64,000 nt of DNA from Erinaceus europaeus (GCF_950295315.1 NC_080175.1:82959566-83023565), one strand, 5' to 3'. Positions 1 through 12,600 are shown, counted from the first letter of the stretch. The notes: generated from the sequence alone by a model not told the origin. Translations and numbers: made by a program.

Positions 1-32
1 AAAACAGGAACAAATCATACTAAAGAAAGTCA

Positions 33-243
33 GGGGCTGGGTGGTGGTGCAACTGGTTGAGTGTACATGTTAACAATGCACAAAGACTCACGTTGGAGCC
101 CCCAGTCCCCACCTGCAGGGGGAAGCTTTCAAGTGGTGAAGCAATGTTACAGGTGTCTCTCTGTCTCTCTCCCTCTCTATCATCCCATTCCCTCTTAATT
201 TCTGTCTGTATACAATAAATAGATACAGATAACAATTTTTTAA
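33..243 (+). mobile_element. SINE-A, near full length
   Basis: It starts GGGGCTGGGTGGTGGTGCA and has the internal CCCCACCTGCAGGGGGAAGC block, then TCTCTCTGTCTCTCTCCC and an AATAAATAGATA tail. AAAGTCA flanks both sides (26-32 and 244-250), which fits a short TSD. Several CpG-type changes suggest moderate age. Confidence 0.85.
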
Positions 244-250
244 AAAGTCA

Positions 251-1094
251 TTGCTACCTCAATATAAAGTAAGTGGAATAAGAGGTTACATCACTGTCAT
301 TGAATGTTTTCCTATAATCTGGCTATGACTACTCAATCATCTCATTCTACAAATAGCTAGGGGTTTTCTGGAAACTAAGGTATTTATTAACTGAGGTTGC
401 CTAGATTCAGATTGCATTTAAGAAAGGAAGAAAAATCCCTAAACCTTTATCAACTAAAATGACAACACTTTTAGCTAAGTTAAAATGTCTTTCATTAGAA
501 ATTATTGCTCTATTCACAAAACACTGCTTTAGTAAAATAAACTTAGTTTTCCATTACAGCAGCATAATTACTTGAATTATATGTGAATAATTAAAAATTA
601 TAGTTCAGGACCTGTCATATCAGCATAAGTTTGTTCAAAATGCTAATGATATCTAATTAATAACTGAAACCATACATGCTAGTCATTTGATTTTTATATC
701 TACCATACAAGATCTAAGGTGAATTGCTACTCTTTCTTTCTTTGGTACACAGTTCACTTATATATAAATACATAAATCATTAGAGTCACCCAATACATTT
801 CAAGATATTATAGGATTTAAACATGCAAATAAGTCGTGTTTCTGTTTTAATAAAATAGGAAAAAAGTAAAAACTAAAATGAATCTATAAACTGCCGAATA
901 TTGGTAGCAATAGCAGGTAGACAATCTCATAAGTGATACTTAAGATAAACTGTTAATATAATTTCTGGATAGTACTGAAATACTTAAAAGAAATTAAAGG
1001 GTATTAATTACTGCTGCTGAGAAATGCAATATATAACTAGTAATTTAAAGGAAATCTTTTTTGAAGTTTATCATGCATTTTTTATTTTCCCATA
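251..1094. other. AT-rich unique stretch
   Basis: No repeat I recognise, no long open frame, no splice-flanked coding signal. Nothing further can be supported. Confidence 0.5.
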
Positions 1095-1562
1095 AATTTT
1101 TTTATTTAAGTAATTTTTATTGGGGAGTATGCTTTACAGTACAGTTGTCAAATATGGGTACAGTTTCTCATTTCCACTTGAAAGCCTTCTGCAGAACACT
1201 CAACCTCAATACAGATCCTTTCTCATCATCATGCAACAGGACCTCAAGGCCCTCTCCACCTCCAACATTCCCCTCCTACGCTAGAATCTTTTGCTTTGCT
1301 GCAATATCCACTACCCAGTCATTTTGCCTGGCATTTTCCCTAATCCACTATGTCTCCATAACCTTTCAGTTTATCTACAAATTCCATTCAAGATGAAGCA
1401 AAGGAGATGAACATAGATCTCTTCTGGTAGGTGTTTTGGTTCCCATTGGGTAAATCCCTAGGAGAGCAATTGGGTAGGTTGTTTCAAGAGTTCTGAGAAC
1501 TCTCCAGACTGTTTTCACCAAGGTTTTGACCATGTGAAATTCCCACCAGTAGTGTAGAAGTG
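1095..1562 (-). mobile_element. L1 fragment, type C 3' end plus ORF2 C-terminus
   Basis: Read on the minus strand, 1562 to about 1380 encodes the L1 ORF2p C-terminal region, including GTLLHYWWEF and LLGIYPMG. It then runs into a 3'UTR ending CTGTAAAGCATACTCCCCAATAAAAA near 1095. The ORF2 end is deleted: homology breaks soon after the RDLC motif. It abuts an opposite-strand L1 3'UTR at 1565, so two different L1 pieces lie head to head. Confidence 0.75.
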
Positions 1563-1564
1563 TC

Positions 1565-2178
1565 CCTTCCCACACAGACATGATAAGCCTAGACCTCGAA
1601 TAGATCCCTCTCTCCATTGTCATTGGTCATCTCCATCAGGAACAACATAATGGACCCCTTTGGGGGCTCCCATAGGACCTTGTCCTTGATGTGGATCAAC
1701 AATGGTAAAGAATGTTTCATCCTCCTAAGGGCGTTGAATAACATACTCTATCTACTACCTGAGGAAGATGGGTTCTGAAATTAGTGCAACTTGGAATGTT
1801 CCTACTCATGACTATAGAATGCCAGCTTGGACCTACAGGGATGCAGAGGTTACATAGACCCCTATGCTGAATATGGGCCCCAGATCAAATCGATGGGGTT
1901 TACAGTCAATAATATTTATATACTTTCCCCATATTTGGGAGCTACTCTCTTTGCTGATCCAGCTTTCTAGCCCTTTTTCCAGCCAAGACATCTCCCCAGA
2001 CAATAGCTTAGATCCACCTGCATATCAGATGTCAGGCTCAGGCAAAAACAAATAAAGTCATGAGCCCTTTGGAATATGCCTGGAATAGACCTACTAGCTA
2101 TTTCCAAAATAGAGACCCCCAAATATTCATCTGCAATATTCCATCCAGCCTTTAGGTTCATGATTAGTCAAGAATTAG
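1565..2178 (+). mobile_element. L1 type-B 3'UTR fragment
   Basis: It shares a long 3'UTR module with 15300-16640, 51856-52288 and 62352-63393: CCCCAGATCAAATCGATGGG, TTTGGGAGCTACTCT, GACATCTCCCCAGACAATAG and CAGCCTTTAGGTTCATGATT. The terminal part with the polyadenylation end is missing. The copy stops just before a SINE-B, so it was truncated by deletion as well as at its 5' end. Confidence 0.75.
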
Positions 2179-2180
2179 TT

Positions 2181-2415
2181 GGGAGTCCGGTGGTAGTGCA
2201 GTGGGTTAAGTTCAGGTGGCATGAAGCACAAGGACCTGCGTAAGAATCCCAATTCGAGTCCCCGGCTCTCCACCTGCAGGGGATTTGCTTCACTGGCGGT
2301 AAAGCAGGTCTGCAGGTGTCTGTTTTTCTTTCCCCCTCTCTGTCTTCCCCTCCTCTCTCCATTTCTCTCTGTCCTATCTTACAACGATGACATCAATAAT
2401 GTTAATGATGAAGCT
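2181..2415 (+). mobile_element. SINE-B
   Basis: It starts GGGAGTCCGGTGGTAGTGCA, followed by TGCAGGGGATTTGCTTCAC, TGTCTTCCCCTCCTCTCTCC and TCTCTCTGTCCTATC, then a decayed ACGATGACATCAATAATG tail. The GGGCAACAAAAGGG end is lost. Confidence 0.85.
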
Positions 2416-3237
2416 ATATTTCTCTAAGTCAGAGATTATAATCTCCCTAAGATTTTAATTTTTAAGCTTCCAGAATAATATTTTGCAGATAATTGGTGCC
2501 CAGTACTGTTGGTACCTTCAATGTGCTTTTTAAACATATAGTGACCCTACAAAAACAAACAAACAAACAAAAACTCTGGTTTCTTTTGCTGCATTATTAA
2601 TATCTTGAAATTTAAACTTTATTTTAAGCAAATATAGTTTCTGTTAAAACTTTTGTAAAAAAGTTTTTGTAGAAAAGTTTCTTAAAACTTTTGTAAATGG
2701 GAATGATATATAAATAGATAAAGTAAAACGCTCAGGTCTTTAAAAGTTCAGAACCTTCTGGGTATTAGACACAGAGGGTTCAAAAGTATATTGCAAGCAA
2801 TTACTATCAAGAAATAAGTTCATCAAGACTTTTATAGAAGGAGTGACTTTCATTAATTGGAGATAATGCAAAAACTATATTGGCTAGGGAAAACTAACAA
2901 AATGAAACTGCTTTATTTAGCAGAAATTTTCCAAAGAGATAACATGAAAATATGAAGGTAAATATTTTTTTCAAAAAACACAAGGTACATCTCAAAAACA
3001 GACAGATTCACCAGGACTTTGTATCATTCATACATAAGGTGGACAAACCAAATTGTGGATACACTTGCATGTACTGAAGATTGTGGATTTTAAATGTTTA
3101 GAGTATTTAATGCAAATTCATACAATTTTTCTTTAGAAGAAATCATGCCTTATTTTGGAAGCTGTGCTGGTAATTCCACATTTCACCTCAAGTGGAGATG
3201 TCAAGTGAAAATGTGTCAACTAGACAATGGAACTTCG
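2416..3237. other. AT-rich unique stretch
   Basis: It contains a short AAAC tetranucleotide run at 2551-2573 and a local TTTTGTAAA-type repetition near 2645-2700. No gene or recognisable transposon seen. Confidence 0.5.
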
Positions 3238-3360
3238 TCATCACAAGTGGCAAGTAGGGCTGCAGGTGTCTCTCTGTCTCGTTCCCTCTTTATCTTTCTC
3301 TCCTTTCTCAGTTTCTCTCTGTCTCTATCCAAAAATAAATTTTTAACAATTAAAAAAATA
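3238..3360 (+). mobile_element. SINE-A, 3' half only
   Basis: It begins at the ATCACAAGTGGCAAGTAGGG block, followed by CTGCAGGTGTCTCTCTGTCTC, a pyrimidine stretch and CTATCCAAAAATAAA. The tRNA-like head is absent. Confidence 0.7.
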
Positions 3361-3556
3361 AGAATTTGACACAATCTGAAAAACTTATGACTATGGTCAT
3401 CTTTTTTTTTTTCAAGAGTCATGTACAAGAGATTGTGATGACACATTTACTATATAGACACATATTTTCTCAGAATTAATTTTCATTAGTATATTTGTGT
3501 TATGTGGGCCATAGAGAAATTTGCATGAAATTTAAATACGTAAAAATTGTCCTTTT

Positions 3557-4010
3557 CCTGGAAGCAACCCAGGTGTCCAACAACAGACGAGTGGCTAAGC
3601 AAGTTGTGCTATATATACACAATGGACTACTACTCCGCTATTAAAAATGGTGACTTCAGCATTTTCAGCCCATCTTGGATGGACCTTGAAAAAATTGTGT
3701 ATGTTAAGTAAAATAAGTCAGAAACAGAAAGATGAATATGGGATGATCTCATTCTCTGGCAGAAGTTGAAAAACAAGATCAAAAGAGAAAACACAAATAG
3801 AACCTGAACTGGAATTAGCATATTGCACCAAAGTAAAAGACTCTGGGATGGGTGGGGGGTGGGAGGTAATACAGGTCCAAAAAGGATGACAGAGGACCTA
3901 GTGGGGGTTGTATTGTTATATGAAAAACTGGGAAATGTTATGCATGTAAAAACCATTGTATTTACTGTCGAATGTAAAACATTAATTCCCCAATAAAGAA
4001 ATTTTTTAAG
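3557..4010 (+). mobile_element. 5'-truncated L1, type A 3' end
   Basis: It starts in the ORF2 C-terminal coding region (CAACCCAGGTGTCCAACAAC) and runs through the ORF2 stop region to a short 3'UTR ending CATTAATTCCCCAATAAAG. In-frame stops interrupt the coding part. A guanine-rich segment with four G-runs lies at 3845-3863. A SINE-A follows almost directly. Confidence 0.85.
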
Positions 4011-4019
4011 AAATGTGCT

Positions 4020-4132
4020 CTGTGGCTTGGCAATGGTGTGCCTGGTTGAGTGCAATGTGCAAGGAATAGGGTTCAAGACCCTTGCAGAGGGAAATATTTA
4101 TGAGCAGTGAAATAGTGCTACAGGGCTACAGG

Positions 4133-4168
<36 letters not shown>

Positions 4169-4212
4169 GCCTCTCAATTTCTTTCTATTCAATAACTAGT
4201 AAATAAAATATA
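4020..4212 (+). mobile_element. SINE-A with expanded TC tract
   Basis: A diverged head (GTGTGCCTGGTTGAGTGCAA) and internal AGCAGTGAAATAGTGCTACAG are followed by a pure TC repeat at 4135-4164 and CAATTTCTTTCTATTCAATA. The microsatellite appears to have grown from the SINE's own pyrimidine block. Confidence 0.75.
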
Positions 4213-4267
4213 GTTTAAAAATTATGCTCTTAAAGTTTATGTAGAAAACCTTGGGTAACTCATTTTA

Positions 4268-4435
4268 AAAGATATTTTATTTGTTTAATTTTATTGAGAA
4301 AGAGAGATACAGAGAGAAAGATATAGAGAGACGAGGGCACTGTGCAACTCTAGCTTATAATGGTGTGGAGGGCTTAACTTGGGACCTCAGGTATGACTTT
4401 TTGCATAACCATTATGATGACTCCCCATCTACCTC
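4268..4435 (-). mobile_element. SINE-D-like, minus strand
   Basis: The plus strand shows GCATAACCATTATGATGACT near the right end, the reverse of the SINE-D head, and a purine-rich GAGAAAGAGAGATACAGAG block near the left end. It is heavily diverged. Confidence 0.55.
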
Positions 4436-4630
4436 CAGTGAGTAGTTCTTGTGGTGTATTGTCAATTACCTCCCACTTTCATGATTAGCATATATCCTCT
4501 ACTTGATCCCAAAGTCAATGCTACTTGTTTTGGGTTACTGTTAATATAGAAATTGATTTTAGAAATTCATTTCTGGCAACCTATTAATGAATAATAAGCC
4601 ATCCAAATACTTAGTGCTATACACAAACAG

Positions 4631-4633
<3 letters not shown>

Positions 4634-4670
<37 letters not shown>
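4634..4670. repeat. (TG)n microsatellite
   Basis: About 18 uninterrupted TG units, followed by ATGTGTTTATTTGTTTGTGG. Confidence 0.95.
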
Positions 4671-4671
<1 letters not shown>

Positions 4672-4676
<5 letters not shown>

Positions 4677-7650
4677 TTATTTGTTTGTGGTGGTACAGGA
4701 GTCTGCATAGTGCATAGTAGAGACACCCTTTCATCACTGAGTGATTGGTGGGACTTAGATGGAATAGTTTTAATAGCTAGAGGTGACTGGAATATTATAC
4801 TATGTCATAGATATCTGCTGACTAACATAACTACTACATGGAGAAAAGAACTTTATTTGATCTCACAATTCCTGCTGGGATGTGGCCAGGAGGAAAGGCA
4901 GAAGCATGGAAGAGCAGGAACTCTTAATTTGGCTCCAGTTTCCAGTCCCATTGGAGCAGTTTTTTTACTTTTAAGCATTAGAAAAATATACTACTCTTAA
5001 TAAACAAAAACACTTATTCATGAAAGCATATGGTATTTTCTAATATCCTTGTAAAACACTAAGTGAATGTTTTATTTTAAAATGTTTACTGTCAAGTCAT
5101 TTCTAGAAGCAGAAAGCCATCCCTGGTTTGACAAAACACAAACTGGAGACAAAAGCTTTACTTTGAATCCATACTGATTAGGGAATGGATTTTTCTGCAA
5201 CTCCACCCCAAGCCCCTCCCCAACCCCACCCCCATACTTCTTATTTCTGCAGGAGACTGGAGTGCATATGAGAGCAGGGCAACAGTTTTGTAAGACTGGT
5301 TTGGAAAAGTAAAGCAAATCTTATATACATCCCTATTACAGAAATAACATCTAGAGGATCCCTTAAACATATTATTCTACATTTTGTGTATTAGTTCCTA
5401 CTGTTATTTAGATTCCCTATTTGGCCTTATCATTTCTGGAGCTTGAACCTCTTCTCATTTATTTAGTACCTGGGCTGAGTAGATATAAAATCTGATGGCA
5501 AAAGGTTTTTCCTTCTTTGATGCAGCCTCTCCAAGTGGGCTTTCTCATTCCTTGGTTTTCAATTATAAATCAGATTTATTTTATGGTAGGTGACTTTATC
5601 CAAAGTTGAAAAGATGTTAAAGTGGTAGCTACAGAAATCTCAGAATTAGAAGTTGTTTATGTCTCTTTGCCTGAACTTTGAAAGCATGATGGCCAGGATG
5701 GAGGAACTGGGTATACTGCTGGTGGAATAAATCTCATAGCCTCCCTTAGATTTTCCAGTTCCTGAAAGTTGTAGAAGTGAACCATGATCACATAGTGCGC
5801 TTGCCATCTACTTGAAATGATATCTCTTATTGGAAGTTACTAGACTCTGGAAGACAAAGAAAAGGGCTTAATAAAAGACAAAGGGTGGAATCAGAAAATA
5901 TCTAATCCTTGTCCACCTGTTAGAGTCTTACTTTCCTCTTAAATGAAATAAAGAGATCAATCCATGATCTCCAATAAGCCTATCAATTATAAAAAAAAAA
6001 ATCAGTCCCTAAATGAATTTGGATATACTTACATTTAATTTTGTAACAACCCACATTAGGATAAAACATATGTCACACATCAACATCACTTCATAACTAA
6101 GGTTATTTTTTAACTGTTCTCATTTAATGTAATTATAAACCTGGTATTTTAATGAGCAACTTTATTTTGAGAATTCTAACTGTGTTACCCTAACATTTAG
6201 AACACATATCTAAATGTAAATTTTGTCACTATAGCAACATTGAAAAAAAAACAAACAGCTATGTTCAAAGAGGCTAAGTCTACAAAATAAGTACGGTTTA
6301 GTTGTAATCAAAAGTGTCTGAGAATTTGTGTTGCTGCCTAATGCCAAAGTAAAATGCGGAGAAATTAAGAGAAAAGGGGTAGGAGGAAAACTGTGTAGGT
6401 AAATGCCAGATGTAAAAATGAGTTCTAGATAATAAACACATTGCAATTTATCTGTCAGTGACACAGTATATTTTACTTTTGTATGATTTATGAAGTGTTA
6501 CTTTTATTTTTTCAGAAATGTTAAAGAATTAGATAATTTTTAGTTTAGCACAAGTTGATAGTTCTTTCAGTTTTTTTCTAGGATATTAAATACTTCTCTA
6601 AAAACTTCATAGAATGATAGTATTTATGTGTATGTCAACACAGACTTTCTGTGAGTTTAACAAAGGCAAATATTGTCAACTCTGAGATGGAAAAAATAAC
6701 CAAAAGAGACTGATATTTCCATAGTTACTAACAAAGAATCTTTGACAAACAGTATTATATATTTTTAAATGTTGGCCAAACTATCGATTTTTTTTAGAAA
6801 GAACTGTCACTTCTTATCTGATGAAAATATGAAATCAAATATTCTGAATTCATGCTAATTGTTTTCCTGATATAAGACATCTGACTGACTTCCATGAAGG
6901 TTACAAAAGAAATAGTGTGAAAAGAGTACTGTTGCCAACAGTGTAAATTAAGATGAGATTCACCTTTTCCTGTTTATCATTCAAGGTATTTAATCCCAGT
7001 AAAGTCAATGTGAAAGAAGACAAAGTAACACTCAGAACATGGAGAAAGGAAACAATCTCCAGTGACTTTATGAAATGTGAGTATCACAAGGTTTAGTGTG
7101 ATACATTCAAACGCAAATGATAAATGTGTACTTTTGTCAAGTTACTACTTATTTTGGTCAAGGTCTCTCCGGTCATTTCCTCAAAATCTAAATGAGAGGT
7201 CAAGAATCATCTTCTTTGGGGAATTTTAAGAAAACACTATTTTAAGTGTGGTCACATCAAAATTTTTTCTGTACTTAAGAGAATGAACTATAACTTCCTA
7301 GTCTTTGCAAGAATGTTACTATAAATAAGAGGAATAAGCTGAGTTTGTAAAATAGGTAGAATGCATAGACTAAGCAATGGAATGATAAACTTTTTACCTC
7401 AAGTTTTAAAGTCATCTAAGGAAATAATATTAATAATATTCTGTAAATAACGGCACACCTCTAGGTCACATAGATAACTACCCAGATAAGTCAATTGAAT
7501 TATTATGATTTTTAAAAGTTGTGTCCCTTTAATTAGTAGGAATACCACCAGTCATTCCAATGCAATTTTTCTAAAATTGGAATATGTAAGATAAGGGTGA
7601 ATGAAACAGAAAGCAAGAGAAAGATTAAATTCTTAAAAATTAAGAGCTTA
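4672..7650. other. About 3 kb of unique sequence
   Basis: One of the longer repeat-poor stretches. A C-rich patch (CCCCAAGCCCCTCCCCAACCC) sits at 5208-5228. No open frame has features of a real exon. I see no SINE or L1 here. Confidence 0.5.
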
Positions 7651-7928
7651 GGGAGCCGGGCGGTAGCCTAGAGGGTTAAGCACATGTGGCGCAAAGCTCA
7701 AGGACCTGCATAAGGATGCTGGTTCGAGACCCTGGCTCCCCACCTGCAGGGGAGTCACTTCACAGGCAGTGAATCAGGTCTGCAGGTGTGTCTGGCTTTC
7801 TCTCCCCCTCTCTGTCTTCCCCTCCTCTCTCCATTTCTCTCTGTCCTATCCAGCAATGACAACATCAATAATAGCTACAGCAATAAAAACCACAAGGGCA
7901 ACAAAAGGGAATAAATAAATAAAAATAA
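7651..7928 (+). mobile_element. SINE-B, near full length
   Basis: It is complete from GGGAGCCGGGCGGTAGCC through TCCCCACCTGCAGGGGAGTC and CTGTCCTATCCAGCAATGAC to AAGGGCAACAAAAGGGAATA and AATAAATAAA. This is the best-preserved SINE-B in the window. Confidence 0.92.
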
Positions 7929-8767
7929 ATGTTTACACATGACCAAAATTTTGTCACAAGAACATGAAATGCAGGACCAGTTTCCACACTGTACCATTCA
8001 TCTATGCCAAAATCCCCTCAACTATGACTTTTTTTCCTTTTTTTATTGAAAATGAATACTGACATTATAAAATTACGACATATTGGAACAGATGTCTAAA
8101 ATGAAAATCTCTGTTTTGAGGGTGAAAGAAAAATGTTCTAAGAAGTCTAAAATAAATTATTTGCTTAGACTGTGTATACATAGGCACACCAGTCTTTTCA
8201 GCAACAGATAGAAAAGCTTGCCAGGCTCATAAATCTGAGGAAATAAAAGGAGAACGAAAACCTAAGAAAACACATCCCTCATCAAATCAAAGAAAAAACA
8301 ATCTTTTTCTTACATGGGACAGAAATGTATGTGGATAATAGTAAAAACATTTTATAAAAATGCATAAAAACCTGGTGTTAGCTTAGAGAGTGAAGTCCAA
8401 CTGCAGAGGATATTTTTGTTCATATATTTTACTGTATTTGAAACAGTTGTAAAACTTGCATTGACTATAGTTATTTTCAAAGCCTCCACATAGTCTAGAC
8501 TGAATTGTGTATATTAAAATGTGGATGTTTATATGAATAAAAGGTATTTGCATACCTTTTTGTATTACACTTGTATGACAATGCCTTCTACTCCAAACAA
8601 CCAAGACTATGTAACTATAACTGAACAAGTTTCAATCAGGCAGATCACAGACTATGAGGAACCATGAGATGGCTCTCTCAGCAAGATGGCTTGAGAGAGG
8701 ATTTATTGCAGGATGTGTGCTTTGATTGAATGATTTGGGAGAGATTTCTCACAAAATCTCACTCTAG
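7929..8767. other. Unique stretch
   Basis: AT-rich, with no recognisable element or gene. Confidence 0.5.
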
Positions 8768-8975
8768 TGAGTCAGGCAGTGGTGTAGCTGGTTGAGTGAA
8801 TCTGTTACAATGCACAAGGATCCAGGTTCAAGCCCCTAGTCCCAACCTGCAGGAGGAAAGCTTCACAAGTGGTGAAGCAGAGCTGCAGGTGTCTCTCTGT
8901 ATCTCTCCTACTCTATCTCCTGCTCTCTCAATTTCTCTCTGTCTCTATTCAAAATAAATAGATCGATATTTAAAA
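8768..8975 (+). mobile_element. SINE-A
   Basis: Recognised by GGTTGAGTGAATCTGTTACA, AAGCTTCACAAGTGGTGAAG, GCTGCAGGTGTCTCTCTGTA and an AAAATAAATAGAT tail. The first bases of the head are mutated. Confidence 0.85.
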
Positions 8976-9169
8976 AACATTAGACTGAAGGATGTCATGA
9001 AGTAGGAACATTTACATAATGTCTTAATGAGCCTTAGAGAGACAGAAAACTGGTATGAAACTGAAGTTGTACTCTGTAAATAAGCAGTGGTTACTCATAC
9101 AAATGGGTAATAGAAGGTTTTGTGTGTATGTGTGTGTAAGGAGAAGGAGTTTCTTAGGAAAAGTCCTAA

Positions 9170-9368
9170 GGGGGCCAGGTGGTGACACACCTGGTTAAGT
9201 GCATGTATTACTATGCACAAGCATCTGGGTTCAGACCCCCAGTCCCTACCTGCAGGGGGAAAGTTTCTTAAGTGGTGAGGCAGGGGTGCAGGTGTCTCTC
9301 TGCCTCTCTCTCCCTCTCTAGCTCCACCTGCCTCTCTATTCTACCAAATAATATAAAGAAAAATAATA
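9170..9368 (+). mobile_element. SINE-A
   Basis: It starts GGGGGCCAGGTGGTGACACA. The CCTACCTGCAGGGGGAAAG block and pyrimidine stretch are intact; the tail is ACCAAATAATATAAAG. Confidence 0.9.
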
Positions 9369-10563
9369 ACTTACTTCTTTTGTTTCGTTTTTAACAGTGT
9401 CACAGTATTGTCTTGTCTGATGGTGTTCTGTGAGATCAATCATGTAATGAGGATTGGTCAATAACACTGTATAGCAACTTCTTTGGTTCTCACATGTAAA
9501 ATTTAGTTAACCATAATGTAATAGTTAAAAGTGACCTTAACAATCACTCACACCCTATATATAAAAGTTAATGGATTTAAATAATGATTTTAGACAATCA
9601 TTTTATGTTACAAAACTTTTACATTGCAAGTGTTTTCAGCCAAGAAATATGAAATAATTTGTATTTCATATAGGATGTACTACATCTGTCTCAATTTTAA
9701 ATATCAGGAATCCTGGACAAGAAATTTAAAATTATGCCCCCAGATTGGGCACATCTAAGAGGTAGCAAAGTTGAAATTTAAACTCAGGCATCTGGACAGA
9801 CATTAAACTCGTTAACCCCATACTGTGATCGAACTAAAGGCTACCTCTACCCTTTTAACTTTAACATGCTTATATATGTGGAATTATGAGGAGCAAAAAT
9901 AGAGTAGTTTTCTTATCAATAACATGTCCAAACTTGGTAAAGTTTAAGCATTCTCACCCCTTGATTGTTACTGATGTTTTAAACCTTAATGTACTTTAGA
10001 CTTGATTGATTAGGAATGAGATAAAGCAGACCTCTCTAAATTCAATTGTTGTAATGACTATCATTCACCCCAGAAGGCTGATTAACATGTACAGGCCAAG
10101 CAGAGGACAGAATCAAGGAAACACAAAGTGAGATCAAGGTTGACCCAGCCTTATTAGAGGATAGCCTGGATTGCCCACTACTTCTATTTCTCACTATTTA
10201 TTGTGCCTTTGTTTTTATATAAAGTCACACTACAACTAGTCTTTGTGAATCAGAATTAGATAATTTTCTGTGCTTCCTAACATTTCTGTAGGTCTCAATG
10301 ATGTTTACCTTTTATCTGAATTAAAAAAAAAAAAAGTACTTAAAAGTGGCTATGGTAAGTCCTTGCAGTTATTTCAGCTGTGTCATGTAGGCAGCTCTAG
10401 AACCTGTTCTGCCTAGCTCTGCCAACACTCATTGTTGCCCCCACTCCTTAATTTAAATGAACCATAATATATACTGGTAGTCTACAATAATTATTCAATA
10501 TAAATTCTTTAAAATATGTTCGGATTCCTCATTGTGGGGCCAATGCATTCTATAATTTTTTTC
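9369..10563. other. Unique stretch
   Basis: AT-rich, with an A-run at 10323-10334. No recognised element, no coding support. Confidence 0.5.
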
Positions 10564-10952
10564 TCTTTTTTTTTATTTAAGAAAGGATTAATTAACAAAA
10601 CCATAAGGTAGGAGGGGTACAACTCCACACAATTCCCACCACCCAATCTCCATAACCCACCCCCTCCCCTGATAACTTTCCCATTCTCTATGCCTCTGGG
10701 AGCATGGACCCAGGGTCATTGAGGGTTGCAGAAGGTGGAAGGTAATTGCTTCCCCGCTGAACATGGGTGTTGACTGGTTGGTCCATACTCCCAGTCTGCC
10801 TCTCTCTTTCCCTAGTAGGGTGTGTCTCTGGGGAAGCTGAGCTCCAGGACACATTGGTGGGGTCTTCAATCCAGGAAGCCTGGCCAGCATCCTGATGGCA
10901 TCTGGAACCTGGTGATTGAAAAGAGAGTTAACATATGAAGCCAAACAAATTG
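10564..10952 (-). mobile_element. L1 type-B 3' end, 5'-truncated
   Basis: Poly(T) and TATTTAAGAAAGGATTAA at the left are the reverse of the L1 end TTTCTTAAATAAA. The element reads leftward through the same terminal module as 55480-55877. It stops at CTTTCAATTTGTTTGGCTTC, so only about 0.39 kb of 3'UTR was inserted. I could not find a clear TSD. Confidence 0.88.
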
Positions 10953-11490
10953 AAAGAAAATAAAACAGCACAAAAACATTGTCTGTTTTTATAGTCCCTA
11001 CTAGAAGTGGTGTTCTTCATTCCTGGTTATATTCATTTTACTAAAACAAGTACAACCAATAGATTGGACACAATTAGTATCGCCCTTGCACTTCATTGGT
11101 GTCATGTTTTATGTGCCTTCATTGACATTTTCTAAGTTCTCCAGAAGCCTCGCAGTATGGTTAGGTGTATAATCCAAGGGAGAGCCTTCATTTCTCTTTC
11201 TCACTTTGGGTTACTCTGGGATCCTCTAACTCATGTATGGGGTGTGGTGGGGTGGGGGGAGTCAATTCGATATTAGAAGGGGCTCCAAGACAGAGTATAT
11301 AAAAGCATTCTGGGACTCTGTGCTCAGGCACCAGTGTGAGCTAGATGTTTAGTTCTATGAACAAGTAATGCTCGTCAACTTATTTTATAGGCAGAAGGTG
11401 TCTTTTATTCTGTGATACAGTCTGCTGGTTTTTCCACACGTCAAGGCTCCCCTGAGGTATGGCTGTACCTGTTACTTTCAAGAATTTTGA
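10953..11490. other. Unique stretch
   Basis: A short guanine-rich patch (GGGGTGTGGTGGGGTGGGGG) lies at 11239-11258. Nothing else recognised. Confidence 0.5.
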
Positions 11491-11795
11491 GGGGGCCAGG
11501 TGGTAGTGCACCAGGTTGGGTGCACGTAGTACTAAGCGCAAGGATAAGTGCAAGGACTCGGTTCCAGCCCTTGGCTACCCACCTCAGCAGGGAGTCTTCA
11601 CAAGTGGTGAAGCAGGTCTGCAGGTGTCTATCTTTCTCTCAATCTATCTCTATCTCTTTTTTCCCCCTCTATCTTTATCTCCCGCTCCCCGCTCAATTTC
11701 TCTCTGCCCTATTGAGTGAAAAGGGAAAGTGGGGGAAGGCCTCCAGAAGTGATGGATTTATAGTGCCCAAGCCCCAGTGGCTAAAAAAAAAAAAG
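11491..11795 (+). mobile_element. SINE-C, full length
   Basis: It starts GGGGGCCAGGTGGTAGTGCA. It has the CAGCAGGGAGTCTTCACAAG and TCTGCAGGTGTCTATCTTTC blocks and the extra 3' module (TGATGGATTTATAGTGCCCA, AAGCCCCAGTGGCTAAAAA) absent from SINE-A. Confidence 0.85.
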
Positions 11796-11962
11796 CAAAA
11801 TAATTGATTTTGAGACTCTTTTATTTTCCACAATGTCAAAAGGTCCCCTTGCCTCCAGTACATTTAGTGGCACTACACTCATCAAAGCCAGTCTTAAATT
11901 ATACAGAACTCTTAAAACCCAACAATTAGAAAGTAAACAGTTCAATTTAAAAAGGTACAAAA

Positions 11963-12245
11963 GAGGGACAGGCAGTGGCACACATGATGGAATAAACACA
12001 TTACCAAGCAGAAGGACCAGGGTTCAAGCCCCAGGTCCCCACTTGCATGGTGGAACCAGCATGAGTGGTGGAACAGTAGTACTTTTGTTTTTTTATCTTC
12101 TCATCCTCTTTTTTTCTGGCATAATTAGAAACAAGAGAAAAATAAATGGCAAGGAGGAGCAGTAGAGCAGAGACACCAAGTAGGCATTGAGCTACAGTAA
12201 TAACCCACAGTGGCAAAAGGAAGAAAAAGAAAAAAAAATAAAAGG
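11963..12245 (+). mobile_element. Diverged SINE-C-like element
   Basis: The head GGACAGGCAGTGGCACACAT and AAGCCCCAGGTCCCCACTTG are clear. The middle is reduced to T-rich sequence. The 3' part (GGCATTGAGCTACAGTAATA) resembles the SINE-C tail module. Confidence 0.65.
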
Positions 12246-12344
12246 AAAAGAAAAATTTGAGTAAGCAACTAAACAAAGACAATAAGTGTCTGGCAAATAA
12301 TACATACATACACATATGTTAATCATATGGATTTGAGCATATAT

Positions 12345-12600
12345 CATTGAGGAACTGCATATTAAAATAAACTTCACTATTCACCTGCTAGAGAGACTGG
12401 ACACTAAATGCTAGTAGGAAGAAGGAGCAGTAGCCGGAATCAGCATTCCTCAATAGTGGGAATACAAAGTGATCTGGCTATGTTATAAAATATAAGAGTC
12501 CTGAAAGAAACGACTGACAAAAACAAACCTCAATCTCTCCGATATTTATTTACTCAAATCAACTGAAGACTTATCTTCACACAAAACCTTCACAGGGAAG
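12345..12600 (+). mobile_element. Ancient L1 ORF2 C-terminal fragment
   Basis: Collinear with the ORF2 end in degenerate form: GGAACTGCATATTAAAATAA, then AGTGGGAATACAAAGTGATC, AGAGTCCTGAAAGAAACGAC and CACACAAAACCTTCACAGGG. No open frame remains, so this is much older than the 33-55 kb copies. Confidence 0.6.

Noticed and set aside
1095..2178. Twin-primed L1 like the one at 62352
   Set aside because: The inverted part has a type-C 3' end and the direct part is type-B 3'UTR, so they come from different L1 lineages, not one insertion.
4634..4670. TG run as a Z-DNA regulatory element
   Set aside because: Common microsatellite; nothing around it indicates a regulatory role.
7651..7720. SINE heads as functional tRNA genes
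   Set aside because: A and B box-like motifs are present but no cloverleaf with paired acceptor stem; they are SINE promoters.
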